From: Periplaneta americana
Lineage: Eukaryota > Arthropoda > Insecta > Blattodea > Blattidae
Direction: 5' to 3'
NCBI RefSeq assembly: GCF_040183065.1
Contig: NC_091120.1
Span: 182,794,396-182,858,395, forward strand
Length of the DNA stretch: 64,000 nucleotides
Positions 43,563-54,213 of this stretch are shown piece by piece. Under the pieces are notes generated by a model that saw only the letters and a program-made list of their open reading frames with translations, searched no databases and was not told the origin of the DNA. The translations under genes were made by a program, and so were the position numbers. Every line of letters starts with the position of its first letter. The first letter of the stretch is position 1.

Positions 43563-44655
43563 GGGGAATAGTGGGTACAGTGAGACACAAAATATTAAGA
43601 CATACAGTATGTATGCAAGTGATAATTCAAGTATGTTTAAAATCAAGTGCAATGGAAATATACATTAAAACTTGGAGTACAATAATACATAAACAAAAAT
43701 GTTAATAGATAAAGGACATAATATACAATACGTGTTTGTAAAAAAAAAAATGCAAATGTCTCACTTTTTCATTCTGGAGGGTACAGTGAGACACCACAGT
43801 GTCTATTAACGGACATTGAAATGATTTACATTTATTTCAAAAGAAAGGAAACTTGCTGTCTCTTTATCTTGTCATGTTCTGTAGGGTTATTTAGAATAAT
43901 TTTGATGTCTGACTTCGAAATCATTGTAACATCTGGAACATTAGGAAAAGTGAATTTTCCATGACATTTCAAACTTTTTCGAAAAAATGAAATTAATTTT
44001 TGGTGACAACAAAGCTTATAACTATAAGAATTTAATGTAATTCTTTATTATCTTTTAACATTTTCTTAAATTTTGTGAATATTTTTTTTATTTATGAAAC
44101 CATTATAATGTAATGTATTCATTATTATTTTAAGCTACAGTTCCTAAATTGGTTACTAGTATGTTCATTTTTAATGTTAGTTACTGGTAAATGTAATATA
44201 ATTACAGTTTGTTTTTGCAAATCATTGGTACATGGGAACAGTGAGACGTCTCAGTGTGTACCCTTCAATGGCATGTCTCACTGTTCCCTTTACGCATAGT
44301 TCGTTTAAAAATGACGCCATCACTTCAAAATCAAAACAAGATAGACGAAACTTTGCCAAACATAACCTCAAATACCATAGTATTAGGTAACAAAACATTC
44401 ATATTTATACTTCATTTGTATATCCAGTATAACCTTCATTAAACACAAGCCAAAATTTTACTTCTAGAGTGAAAAATTACGAATTATTTTTTCATCACTC
44501 ACCTTTACAACTAGAATCAAATCGAGTATGAAAATACTGTTACTTTACTCATGCAACATACAACTCCACTGTTACCAACATCTCAACATAAAAATTTACC
44601 ATGTAATAAAAAATGTCTCACTGTTCTCCCTGTCTCACTGTACCCACTTCTCCCC
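43563..44655. mobile_element. TA-flanked DNA transposon with GTACAGTGAGACA motif repeats
   Basis: 25-bp TIRs (GGGGA..AGTGGGTACAG, then TGAGACA) at 43563-43587 and 44631-44655, flanked by TA on both sides. The terminal word (C/G)TACAGTGAGACA, or its complement, recurs inside at about 43789, 44232, 44273 and 44610. The short frame at 44254-44442 is unrecognised. The architecture matches 5408-6668 and 8942-9839, but the sequence is unrelated. Confidence 0.8.
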
Positions 44656-44657
44656 TA

Positions 44658-45286
44658 CACTATGCCGGATACTGCGAGAATTCTTCCTCCGATTTCGTGA
44701 CGAAGTTCTTCCTGTTCGTGACCACAGGAAAAGAAAAATGATGCGGTCATGCTATACTTTATATCGTAAGAATTGTCATAAGGATGCGTTTGGTGTAACA
44801 TGAAGGGTACGGCTTCGCAAACTGATCACATGTTATGGCTAAGACAATAATTTGCTCGTGAAAGTAAGCAAAACATAACATAGGAAGACTGAAAGTTTCC
44901 ATTACTTGAATTAGAGGTTGCTACGATGCAGGCATTTTAATGAGCACCTAGGACACTCTACGACAGCCTTGGCCGGGATTGCGTGTCTCTCACAGCTGTA
45001 CGACAGTCTCAATAGAAGAGTTTGCCAGCGTGTTGTGTGCGGTACAGCGCCGAAACGTCGTTCCCTAGGTCGCGCTGGATGTGCAGAATGATGGACTAAT
45101 CCGAGAAACAGATGTAACTTGCAGGTATCTGAAAACATTCTTTGTTAACTAAAGCCAATCTTTTAATATATCTTAAGAGTAAGATTCTATGGTGAGGTTC
45201 TAGCAATAATTATTAGAAACTCAGTTTTAATTTCGAAGGAAATATTCATCTCACATTGAATACGTGTCTCTGGAATTACGTAGGCT
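44658..45286. other. Unassigned spacer
   Basis: An ORF-like region around 44911-45138 has no recognised motif on either strand. Possibly an old retrotransposon. Confidence 0.25.
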
Positions 45287-45298
45287 ATATTCCATAAA

Positions 45299-45547
45299 CC
45301 ACACCTGTGGAGTAACGGTTAGCTTGTCTGGCCGCGAAATCAGGTGGTCCGGGTTCTATTTCTGTTTGGGGAAAGTTACGTAATTGAGGTTTTTTTCCAG
45401 GATTTTCCCTCAACCCAATATGAGCAAATGCTGGGTAACTTTCGGTGTTGGACCTCGGACTCATTTCACCAGCATTATCACCTTCATCTCATTCAGACGC
45501 TAAATAACTTAAGATGTTGATAAAACGTCGTAAAATAACCTACTAAA
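45299..45547 (+). mobile_element. SINE-1, full-length, with target duplication
   Basis: Head CACACCTGTGGAGTAACGG (slightly 3' of the border), a degenerate B box (GGTTCTATTTC), and the usual body and CGTCGTAAAATAACCTA end. ATATTCCATAAA at 45287-45298 and 45548-45559 is a perfect 12-bp duplication. Confidence 0.92.
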
Positions 45548-45654
45548 ATATTCCATAAATTCTTTAAACATTTTTACCGGATTTCTGTTCTTAAATAAGT
45601 TCTAAAGTTCTCAATTGGTGGGGGGGGGGGGAATAAAATATTGAACCAACAAAT

Positions 45655-45800
45655 TTATTGATAGAGGAGAAAAATTAGCTCCGGTGCCGGGGATCGAACC
45701 CGGGTCCTTGGTTCTACGTACCAAGCGCTCTAACCATTGAGCTACACCGAATCGAATCATTCTCCTCCAGTGATTTTCCCTTTGTGGCCTGACTCCAAGT
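45655..45800 (-). mobile_element. SINE-3 (tRNA-derived)
   Basis: The minus strand reads GTGTAGCTCAATGGTTAGAG (A box), a CTTGGT/ACCAAG anticodon stem, and GGTTCGATCCCCGGCACCGG (B box and acceptor). It is followed by AGCTAATTTTTCTCCTC. The 5' side continues into GGCCACAAAGGGAAAATCAC, as in 46206-46250, so this is a retrotransposed family and not a lone tRNA gene. Confidence 0.7.
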
Positions 45801-45811
45801 TCGACATGTAT

Positions 45812-46051
45812 CAGCGCGTCTGGCCGCGAAACCAGGTGGCCCGGGTTCGAATCCCGGTCGGGGCAAGTTACCCAGTTGAGGTTTTTTCCGGGGGTTTCCC
45901 TCAACCCAATACGAGCATATGCTGGGTAAATTTCGATGCTGGACCCCGGACTCATTTCACCGGCATTAGGCCTATCACCTTCATTTCATTCAGATGCTAA
46001 ATAACCTGAGATGTTGATACAGCGTCGTAAAATAACCCAATAAAATAAAAA
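45812..46051 (+). mobile_element. SINE-1, slightly 5'-truncated, with target duplication
   Basis: It starts CAGCGCGTCTGGCCGCGAAA and has the intact B box GGTTCGAATCCCGG. Flanked by TCGACA(T/C)GTAT at 45801-45811 and 46052-46062. Confidence 0.92.
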
Positions 46052-46165
46052 TCGACACGTATGTTGACATTTATATTAAGTCAACTGCTATTATACTAGG
46101 AGCGCACTCAATTGAGTGACTTGGTGGCCGAGATTTCATAGTAATATGCACTGTTGTGCGGAATC

Positions 46166-46430
46166 TACGTAAAGATTAATTTTTGGTCCTACAGAATATA
46201 TCTGTTATGGTAACAATTGAGTCAGGCCAAAAAGGGAAAAACACTGGAGGAGAGGAATTCGATCCGGTGCTGTGGATTGAACTTCGGCGTAGCTCAAAGG
46301 TTAGAGCGCTTGGTACGTAGAATCAAGGACCCGGGTTCGATCCCCAGCGCCGGAGCGAATTTTTCTCCTTTAATATCAATTATTACCATAACAGATATAT
46401 TCTGTAGGACCAAAAATTAATCTTTACGCA
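46166..46430. mobile_element. Foldback element built around a tRNA-like core
   Basis: 46166-46220 and 46376-46430 are 55-bp inverted arms with two mismatches (core GGTCCTACAGAATATATCTG). Inside them a second inverted pair (GAATTCGATCCGG / CCGGAGCGAATTT) encloses a SINE-3 tRNA-like sequence with A box TAGCTCAAAGGTTAGAG and B box GGTTCGATCCCC. A relative of one arm plus part of the core is at 63785-63950. Confidence 0.8.
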
Positions 46431-46589
46431 AAAAATCTATGTTACGTTGTTATTAAAGCTTGGAAGTTCCGACTTTCTGTGCATACAGCTAGGAACAGGA
46501 GTTCAGTATAAACAAAAGGTACAGTCGGGTCTACTAAAAATACGGACACTGCCTGAAACATCTTATTGATATCATACCAGATTGAGGTC

Positions 46590-49095
46590 CAGTTGTACGA
46601 ACACGGTATAAAGTCCTGTTAAACTTAATTCAAAGGTTATGCGAGAAATGATTTGTATAAACTCGGAATAGTGTACTATTCGGAGGATATCTTCCGAAAA
46701 AGGTATTCCATGATTTTTGACGCTATTCATGGAATAGCCTAACTATAGAATAAATGGAGTATCGTGTTGTATGACGTTCGTTTATTACAAGGTTATCTAT
46801 TCCGTAGTTAGCCGAATTGGAACAGAGGTTGCAATATTTTAGATGGCGTTCTGTTTATAAAGTACATTCAGAATACCAGTAATTGTTGAAATTTATTTTC
46901 TGAACATATCATTATTTTGTGTACAGATTTTGTTATGAAGAAATGAGTAAATGAAAATAAATTAGAAGTCAAAATTATTAGATAGAAGATTACTCTTAAG
47001 CTAGTTGTGATAGTGAATGACTACAAGAACGTGCTAGAAAGCAAAAACTGCTGCCATAACTTTTAAATTAAAAGCAAAAGAGCATGGGAGTCTATAGCTA
47101 GGTTATAATAATGCAAAACGTAATACTAATATAATATTGTGCTATGAATTTGCTTAAATTTAATTTTAATTATTAAAAAAATTACAATTTCTTTATAAGG
47201 ATGAAATTGTGAACTATTTTTACCTGTGTGTTATATGTTCCAATAATCATTAATCAATCCCAGCACGCTTTAAGCAGTGTCCACTTTTAGACTGACTCTT
47301 GCCAGAAATTCTTCATTGTTACACTCGTTTAATAGATAAAGTCTGTGCCTTATTTTCTTTATTTCCGCATTCTCAAAAATACATTATATGTAATTCATCA
47401 TCACTATCAGAGATTCATGTCTAATGCTGCAGCCATTTTATATTTTATTCTCTAGATATAAATTTAACAACTACTGAAAGCATGGGATAGCTTATTCGGA
47501 AGTTATCCTCCGAATAATGCACTATTCCAAGTTCGTACAACACATTTCTCGCATAACCGTGGAATTAATTTTAACAGGACTTTATTCCGTGTTCGTACAA
47601 CTGGATCTAAAATTGTTATCTAGAGAATAAATTATAAAATGGCAGCAGTATTAGACATAAATATCTTGTACTGCTTGTGAATTATTATGTAATGTATTTT
47701 TGAGAACGCGAAAAAAAAAGAATAAGTCATACTAGACCTGACATGTGAAATTAGTATGAAGATCAAGAATTTCTGGCAAGATTTAAACTAAAAATGGACC
47801 ATGTTTTAAGCATACTGGAATTAACAAATGATGATTAGGAGCACATGACAGACAGGTAAAAATAGTTCACATTATTGTAAATAAATGCTAATTTTTTAAA
47901 GAATTAAAATTAAATTTTAAACGAATTCGTAAGGCAATATTGTAATATTACAACATCAGTATTACAGCATTACGTTCTGCACGCCTATAGGTATTAGTCT
48001 GAGCATTAAATAACCTAGCCACAGACTCCCATGTTCTGGCCTTTTGATAGATGGTATTACGTACCGTACATGACATCAGTTTTTAGAGCACATTATTATA
48101 GTCATTTATTGTCTCAACAAGTTTAAATGTATCTTCTATCTTACAGTTTTGCTTTCTAATTTCTTTTGATTCATTCATTTCTTTATAATAAATTTTGTAG
48201 CTATAATCTGTTCGCTGTAAGAAAAATCCTAATATAAACAATAACACGTGACTGAAGTGAGGCTTCATTGGCCACTGTTTGGCGCCATAGATTCTCAGTA
48301 CGTGTTCCCGCCTACTGTTGTACATTCTGTTTCATGTTAAACATTTCCCGTTGCTCGTCAAGTAGACCTAACCTCACTACTATGCATTCATTTGCTTAGG
48401 AAACATTTACTTTATAATTACTCTAATCAAAACTTACTTAACTTATTGTATACATTTAAGACTATTTATTTTTCTCCGCTTTTGAGAGGGTTTCCACTCT
48501 AATGTTTAATAACCATACACACCGAGGATGCAGAAGCTATACTTCAGTACCACGTGCTTACGTGGATAACTACGGACTCAAGTGACGCCAGCTTGTTACA
48601 AGAACAGACTACTTCGGTATTACTGTTTGTATTCATCCGCGTTCATAGTACATAACAAAATATAAAAGTAGCTTTTTTACATATTATCGTTTTACATATG
48701 AGTGAAGTTATATGTTTCATTGTATTTAACAATTAGAATTCAATTTTTTATTTTCAAATAATACAAGATGATAGTTTCCAAATACGGACTATATTTTCCT
48801 GCGTCGTGTGAGTGTTCCGACTGTGAGCCAATCACGGGTATGACAGCCACGTGCTTGTGTTTAGATTAGGATTTTTCTTACAGCGAAAACAGTATAAAAT
48901 AGTAATGATATGTTCACAAATGTTAAAAAGAAAATACTGGTATTGTGAATACACTTTATAAACAAAACACCATCTAAGTATTGCCAACCTCTGTTCCAGT
49001 TCTGCTAACTATGGAATAAATAACCTTGAAACAAACGAGCGTCATACAATACAGACCTCCATTTATTCTATAGTTAGGCAATTCCACGCATGGCT
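46590..49095. repeat. Interleaved large inverted-repeat complex
   Basis: Arm A: about 46590-46705 (CCAGTTGTACGAACACGG start) inverted at about 47478-47612. Arm B: about 46708-46925 (CCTAACTATAGAATAAATGG) inverted at about 48900-49093. In addition 47060-47465 is inverted at 47620-48030 (both contain a CTTGCCAGAAATTCTT word), and 48203-48250 is inverted at about 48840-48890. It looks like foldback elements nested in or recombined with each other. No transposase was recognised. Confidence 0.6.
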
Positions 49096-50715
49096 ATAGG
49101 GATATCCTGAACTAGCACCAACAGATAGCGCGCGTGTACTTTGAGGGATGTGCTTTGCGTGTGCATTTGTTTTCAGGTATATAAACATTGAGGATTTACG
49201 TAGTGTATTAGTACATTAAATACTCTTAAAAACAACTCAAAATGTCAAATTTTTGTTGTGTTCGTATATGTAAAAATCAGGGAAAGTCTTTTGTCTTCAT
49301 TCAAGTCCCGAAATATTCTGAATATATGCTTTAAACCTTAAAAAGTTTAACTACTAAAATTGCGCCCTGAAAGTGTTAGCTATTAAACAAAAAGAACTGT
49401 TGACTAAGCTTCATTTTGGAAGAGAGAAAAGAAAAATTAATAAAAATATGAGCAATGTCGACAACAAGCTATGTTCGTTTAGATTATATACAATAATGAC
49501 TTCTAGGAGTCTCCGAAGTTTACGTCATTATTTTACGTCTCGATTAACTGGGATGTTTGTTATCCAGGAGGATCCGAAGTGAAATCCATTTCGCGAATAA
49601 GTTTTTAATATGCTGTAGGCTAATTATTAAAACCATGTTTTTACTTCAAATTTTCACAATTATCCTATATAGTATTTAAAACTACATGTCAACCTACAAA
49701 ACACAGGAATAATCGTGATACTACTGCGATCATATTATATCATCTTATCAAACATTGCATTTGATCTTTCTCAAAGTAGAGAAAAATACGAGGAATTCAA
49801 TCTCGATAGTCCCTTCCCTATTAAAAAAAAAACACACACTCATGATGGCTGCATATCCTGTTTTTAGCGTACGGTACTTACAATGCTAATGATTAAAGAG
49901 GTAATATTCTACAAAGTTCCTTTTTTTTTTTTATTAATTTTTTTATCAGTGCACCTCGTTCTCATAGTTCTGGTTTATGTTCATGAATATTCAATTTACT
50001 CGTATCTATATTCCGCATACTGCAGATTTCCCCATTCATCTCTTAAGGGGAATCACTCAATATTATACAAATTTACGCTATTATTTATTGTAAATTAAAT
50101 TAAATTATCTGATAAGAAAATACTGAATTATATTAAATTATACCAGGTTATACAAAATAATTATAAATATAATTTTGACACGCACAGAAAACCAACAAGC
50201 GGGAGAACGTAATCAACTGTAGCATATGACATAATAGAGTCCTACAACATGTAATGCCGCATGGAACGCTCCTGCCATCTAGCGGTAAAACTTTGCATAA
50301 GATATCCCAATTCCAAGATTTATTCCGCGATGGTGCAACTCGGCCGAATAAAATAAACGATAGCTTAAATAGACATGTTTAATATTTTGATTTCTTTCTG
50401 TGAAGTTTGTTGCAGTGTATGGTCATATGCCACAGACAAAATCGTCTTACCATCAGGAAGGAGAAATCCCATAGTAACATTTGCAATAAATATCCCTGCT
50501 TGGTTTGTCGTTTCGTCTAAGAAATCCAAATCCTACTGTTCGCCACTGTTTTTCTTATATCTGCTAAATCGCCAGTGTAACAATCTTTCATGTATGGTAC
50601 CTTAGTTAAGTGTTGACTCGGAAAGAAGTTGTGTGTGAGTTTTCCTATGAACTGCTTGAAAAAGGGATGTCTACTTCATGAAATGGAATGTTAGATCACT
50701 CATAAGGCAACTAAC
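49096..50715. other. Unassigned spacer
   Basis: A short N-terminus at 49241 (MSNFCCVRICKNQGKSFVF) faintly recalls a THAP zinc finger but stops after 30 codons. No gene is supported. Confidence 0.3.
50272..50285 (-). promoter_or_regulatory. CTCF-like motif
   Basis: The minus strand reads CCGCTAGATGGCAG, which fits the conserved CTCF core CC(A/G)(G/C)(T/C)AG(A/G)(T/G)GGC(A/G)(G/C). Weaker relatives with CTGCCATCT are at 53713, 56901 and 63349. A motif match only; binding is unknown. Confidence 0.3.
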
Positions 50716-50716
50716 A

Positions 50717-51672
50717 AAGAGAGGACACGCTCTGTATATCACCGAATTAAATCAGATTTTGTGACAAGAAAGTACAAGACACACTGTTTATAGTCATACC
50801 TGGTATGGGTGGCCAATGACCCCTCGTTTTGGAAATATTGGCTATTGTTTATGACATATTTCCGTTAGCTATCTAATAGGGAAGCATTAGACTGTGTAAC
50901 GGCGTAGCTCATGTGGTTGGATACTGTGTTGTCAGTTTATTATTATTGTTATTATTTTAATTCACTTTCATTGTCAGTTTCTATATTCAAAGCCATGTTG
51001 ATATATGCGTGGTATGCATCAAAATTGATAAACGAACGAGAAGTGTTTGTGAATGTGAAGGATATCTGTTTCGCAGCAGAAGTGCGGAAAAATGTGTGTG
51101 ACTGTGGACAACCTTCTTTCATTTGCTGTGCATGGTGCAGAAAATATGTATGTTATGTGTGTTTTTATGACATCATAATGAATCGGGTACAAAATGAAAT
51201 GGAATAGCTCCTACAGAAACAGAACAGACACCAGTGACACATCTTACCTTCCTACTTGAGCAATATTTCATTGTTTATCCTTTACAATACAATGTTAGTT
51301 ATTTAGTAATTTGTTTAAAACATGATGAAGCATTCAATGCATTGAGAAATATGATATAGGTATGTAAATAGATAACTGTGATCACAACATTAATCATTAT
51401 TAAAAAAATATATATAGGACCAGTTAAGATTCGAACTCAGGTTTCCTGCATAACAACTCAGCATCCAACCATATGAGCTACGCTGTTACACAGTCTAATG
51501 CTTCCCTATTGAGCATCTAACGGAAGTATGTCACAAACAATAGCCAATATTTTCAAAACGAGGGGTCATTGGCCACCCATATCAGGTATGACTTTAAACA
51601 GTACGTCTTGTACTTTCATGTCACATAATTTTATTTAATTCGGTGATATACGGAGCATGTCCTCTCCTTGTA
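50717..51672. repeat. Inverted pair of tRNA-containing repeats
   Basis: 50717-50936 (plus) and about 51454-51672 (minus) are near 88% alike by eye. They share GGTGGCCAATGACCCCTCGT and an A-box-like GCGTAGCTCA(T)ATGG. The right copy also keeps a B box (GAGTTCGAATC), so the unit resembles a SINE. Between the arms is the ORF at 50911-51207. Confidence 0.7.
50911..51207 (+). CDS. piggyBac-like cysteine-rich C-terminus, fragment
   Basis: From about residue 45 the frame reads EVFVNVKDICFAAEVRKNVC, then DCGQPSFICCAWCRKYVCYV, then CFYD. The KDIC and CAWCxxxxCxxxCF arrangement resembles the zinc-binding tail of piggyBac transposases. The first 30 residues lie within the left repeat arm and are probably not coding. 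A transposon relic rather than a host gene; the family call is tentative. Confidence 0.35.
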   Translation: MWLDTVLSVYYYCYYFNSLSLSVSIFKAMLIYAWYASKLINEREVFVNVKDICFAAEVRKNVCDCGQPSFICCAWCRKYVCYVCFYDIIMNRVQNEME

Positions 51673-52330
51673 CGTCAGGAGATAATGGGGTAAGGTGACC
51701 AGCTCCTTTCCCTCTCCATTGCATACATCGCTGACTACCTATATATTACACTAGTCAGACTTCAGATCTATACAAACAATTGTTCTTCCTCTGACGCATA
51801 TCGTTATTTTAGATGTACGGCCTGATAATAGATGTACATATCAGTCAGAACCTCAATCAGAGGTAAGGTGTATAGTGTTCTTCAGTGAATCTTCGTTTCC
51901 AGCCTCTGTTTGTGTCAATAGAAGAACTGTGTAGTGTAAATAATATTGAATTTCGTGACGCATCTGAAAAAGGGCTTGACGTCAAAGCACACGTTAAATT
52001 ATTTTTCGAACGTTCGTGTTTTTTTTTTGTTGTATTTACAGCTATTGTTGTCAGGCCTTGAAAGTTAGAATTCCCACTCAGAAAATTGTTGCTAAGAAAA
52101 CCATTCTTCATAATATGAAACTATACTGGAATAGACTCATTACAGTGCACTTGTTGTTACTTAGTTATCATTACAGTGCAGTTTTGCGAAGGCTTTGGAA
52201 TAATATTGTTCTAAATTGTCAATGCAAAATGTAATGTATTTGCAATTTTAAAAATGTGATCGTGCAGATAATGTTGCACAATACACGTTTGTGAAGTACA
52301 TTACAAAATCTCGGAAACTTTTCCTCCATT
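51673..52330. other. Unassigned spacer
   Basis: It begins with AGGAGATAATGGGGTAAGG, shared with 40378. Nothing else recognised. Confidence 0.3.
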
Positions 52331-52331
52331 T

Positions 52332-52497
52332 TGAATTTAATGTTACTAATTATCTCAAGTGAAGAACACAATGCGTGCAGTTCTGCGTTGTATAACTTTT
52401 GTCCATTCTCTTGTGACTTCATCCCTCTTAGCCCCAAATATTTTCCTTAGCACCTTATTCTCGAACACCCTTAACCTCAGTTTCTCTCTCAAAGTAA
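52332..52497 (-). mobile_element. LINE family A, short internal RT fragment
   Basis: The minus strand matches the CTWTLREKxRLRVFExKVLRKI, FGAKRDE and LHNAELHAL part of the family, with a frameshift. Truncated at both ends. Confidence 0.8.
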
Positions 52498-52751
52498 CAG
52501 GCCGAACAATAGCAGGCATTTCCCATATTTATTTTGCGTTTAATTTCCTCTCGAGCGTTATGAGGCAAACAAAAGAAATCTTATTTTTAAGCAAACTTGC
52601 CTTTCTTCGGAGGTTGCACTTTTACAAAACGTACCGGTAGCTCTGAAAGGAGGTTCCAGCGGACAAGCATTTCCCATTTTAAAAGACTCCAAATATTCTG
52701 CCCTACAGTCTCACGAAAACTTTTACAATCTCTTTTAAGTATTCTGTATAT

Positions 52752-53012
52752 TTATTTATTTATTTTATTGGGTTATTTTACGACGCTGTATCAACATCTA
52801 AGGTTATTTAGCGTCTAATGAAATGAAGGTGATAATGCCGGTGAAATGAGTCCGGGGTCCACCACCGAAAGTTACCCAGCATTTGCTCCTAGTGGGTTGA
52901 GGAAAAACCCCGGAAAAAACCTCAACCAGGTAACTTGCCCCGACCGGGATTCGAACCCGGGCCACCTGGTTTCGCGGCCAGACGTGCTGACCGTTACTCC
53001 ACAGGTGTGGAC
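52752..53012 (-). mobile_element. SINE-1, full-length, with 15-bp target duplication
   Basis: Minus-strand head CCACACCTGTGGAGTAACGG, B box GGTTCGAATCCCGG, tail CGTCGTAAAATAACCCAATA. AAGTATTCTGTATAT at 52737-52751 and 53013-53027 is a perfect duplication. Confidence 0.95.
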
Positions 53013-53248
53013 AAGTATTCTGTATATACATTTAAGTAATTTACGAGTATAATACGCCTTAACTTTATGGATGGGAATGTGAGGGAATGCCGGTGAAGTG
53101 TTGCAGCGCCATGAGTCACGGATCGAGATCCTAGATCATATATACCCAGATAGGTCGACCTTATAGGCTTTGAGGTTAACAACTTTTGTCAGTTTTTTTT
53201 TTGCAATTCATTTTTTTTATAATTTTCAGAGAAATCTGTATTGTATAT

Positions 53249-53621
53249 TAAAAGTATTTATTTCAGTCACTGACTTCACAGCATATGTTTAAGGCGTTAA
53301 ACCTTTGCATTATATGTTTAAAAGACTTATGAACGTTTTCGTTGGACTACGCCAATTGACAATAAGGGCAGTCATACAAGAATGTCAATGCGTATCATAA
53401 CCATGTTGGTTTTTAGTATGTTTTATCTTGCATGCCACTAAATATGTTTTGTATTTGTAGAGATTATGTATAGATTATTGATATTGCTGAAATGTACGTC
53501 GTATCTGATGATATTGGCGTAGTCCAACGAAAACGTTCATACGTCTTTTAAACATGCAATGCAAAGGTTTAACACCTTAAACACATGCTGAGAAGTCAGT
53601 GACTGAAATAAATACTTTTAA
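53249..53621. mobile_element. Foldback MITE with about 108-bp arms
   Basis: 53249-53357 and about 53513-53621 are inverted copies, more than 90% alike by eye (AAAAGTATTTATTTCAGTCA at the tips; GTTGGACTACGCC at the inner ends). About 155 bp lies between. No ORF. Confidence 0.85.
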
Positions 53622-53803
53622 TATAACTTTTGTCAGGTTTACTACGCTGCAATCTAGTTGTTACATAAGGAGTCACGTCATTATTCCCACTTGAATTGCA
53701 TTAGCGACAGTACTGCCATCTCGTGTTCGTTTACGGCGGACGGGTGGCGATTCTGGCGGTTGTTCTCTTCAAAGTGCTGCCGATTTTAACATAGCGATAA
53801 GTT

Positions 53804-53977
53804 GTTTTTTTTAATTTTATTGGGTTATTTTACGACGCTGTATCAACATCTAGGTTATTTAGCATCTGAATGAAATGAAGGTGATAATGGCGGTGAAATG
53901 AGTCCGGGGTCCAGCACCGAAAGTTACCCAGCATTTGCTCGTATTGGGTTGAGGGAAAACCCCGGAAAAACCAGGTT
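53804..53977 (-). mobile_element. SINE-1, 5'-truncated, with 11-bp target duplication
   Basis: It keeps only the body and tail (from GGTTTTTCCGGGGTTTTCCC on minus); the tRNA head is lost. AGCGATAAGTT flanks it at 53793-53803 and 53978-53988. Located 220 bp upstream of GMC copy 3. Confidence 0.95.
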
Positions 53978-54177
53978 AGCGATAAGTTATCTAACTGTAC
54001 TATAAATGTTACCACGAACTCCTTCATTTACAAGCTACCACTGAGAGAGTTAAAATTCAATGAGAAGTGGGTGTGTTAAGTGCAGCGGAACAGGTACATA
54101 ACCTTTTGTCATTACAACGATAATACACCCGAAGGAGTGTTCATGTTGTATTACTGGACACATTTGAGTGTCTCATA

Positions 54178-54195
54178 TTTCTAATTTACTTCCAG
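54178..54195 (+). promoter_or_regulatory. Intron 3' splice acceptor ahead of GMC copy 3
   Basis: TAATTTACTTCCAG with AG at 54194-54195, 18 nt before the ATG at 54214. Identical to copies 1 and 2. Similarity to them starts only at about 54168. Confidence 0.6.
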
Positions 54196-54213
54196 GAATC
54201 TCAGTCTCGGAAT

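Noticed and set aside
45680-45755. Functional tRNA gene on minus
   Set aside because: SINE-3 context on both sides, a non-standard anticodon loop (no T at position 33), and a related copy at 46290.
49241-49335. THAP-domain gene
   Set aside because: Only about 30 codons with a loose Cys pattern before a stop; the diagnostic later residues are absent.
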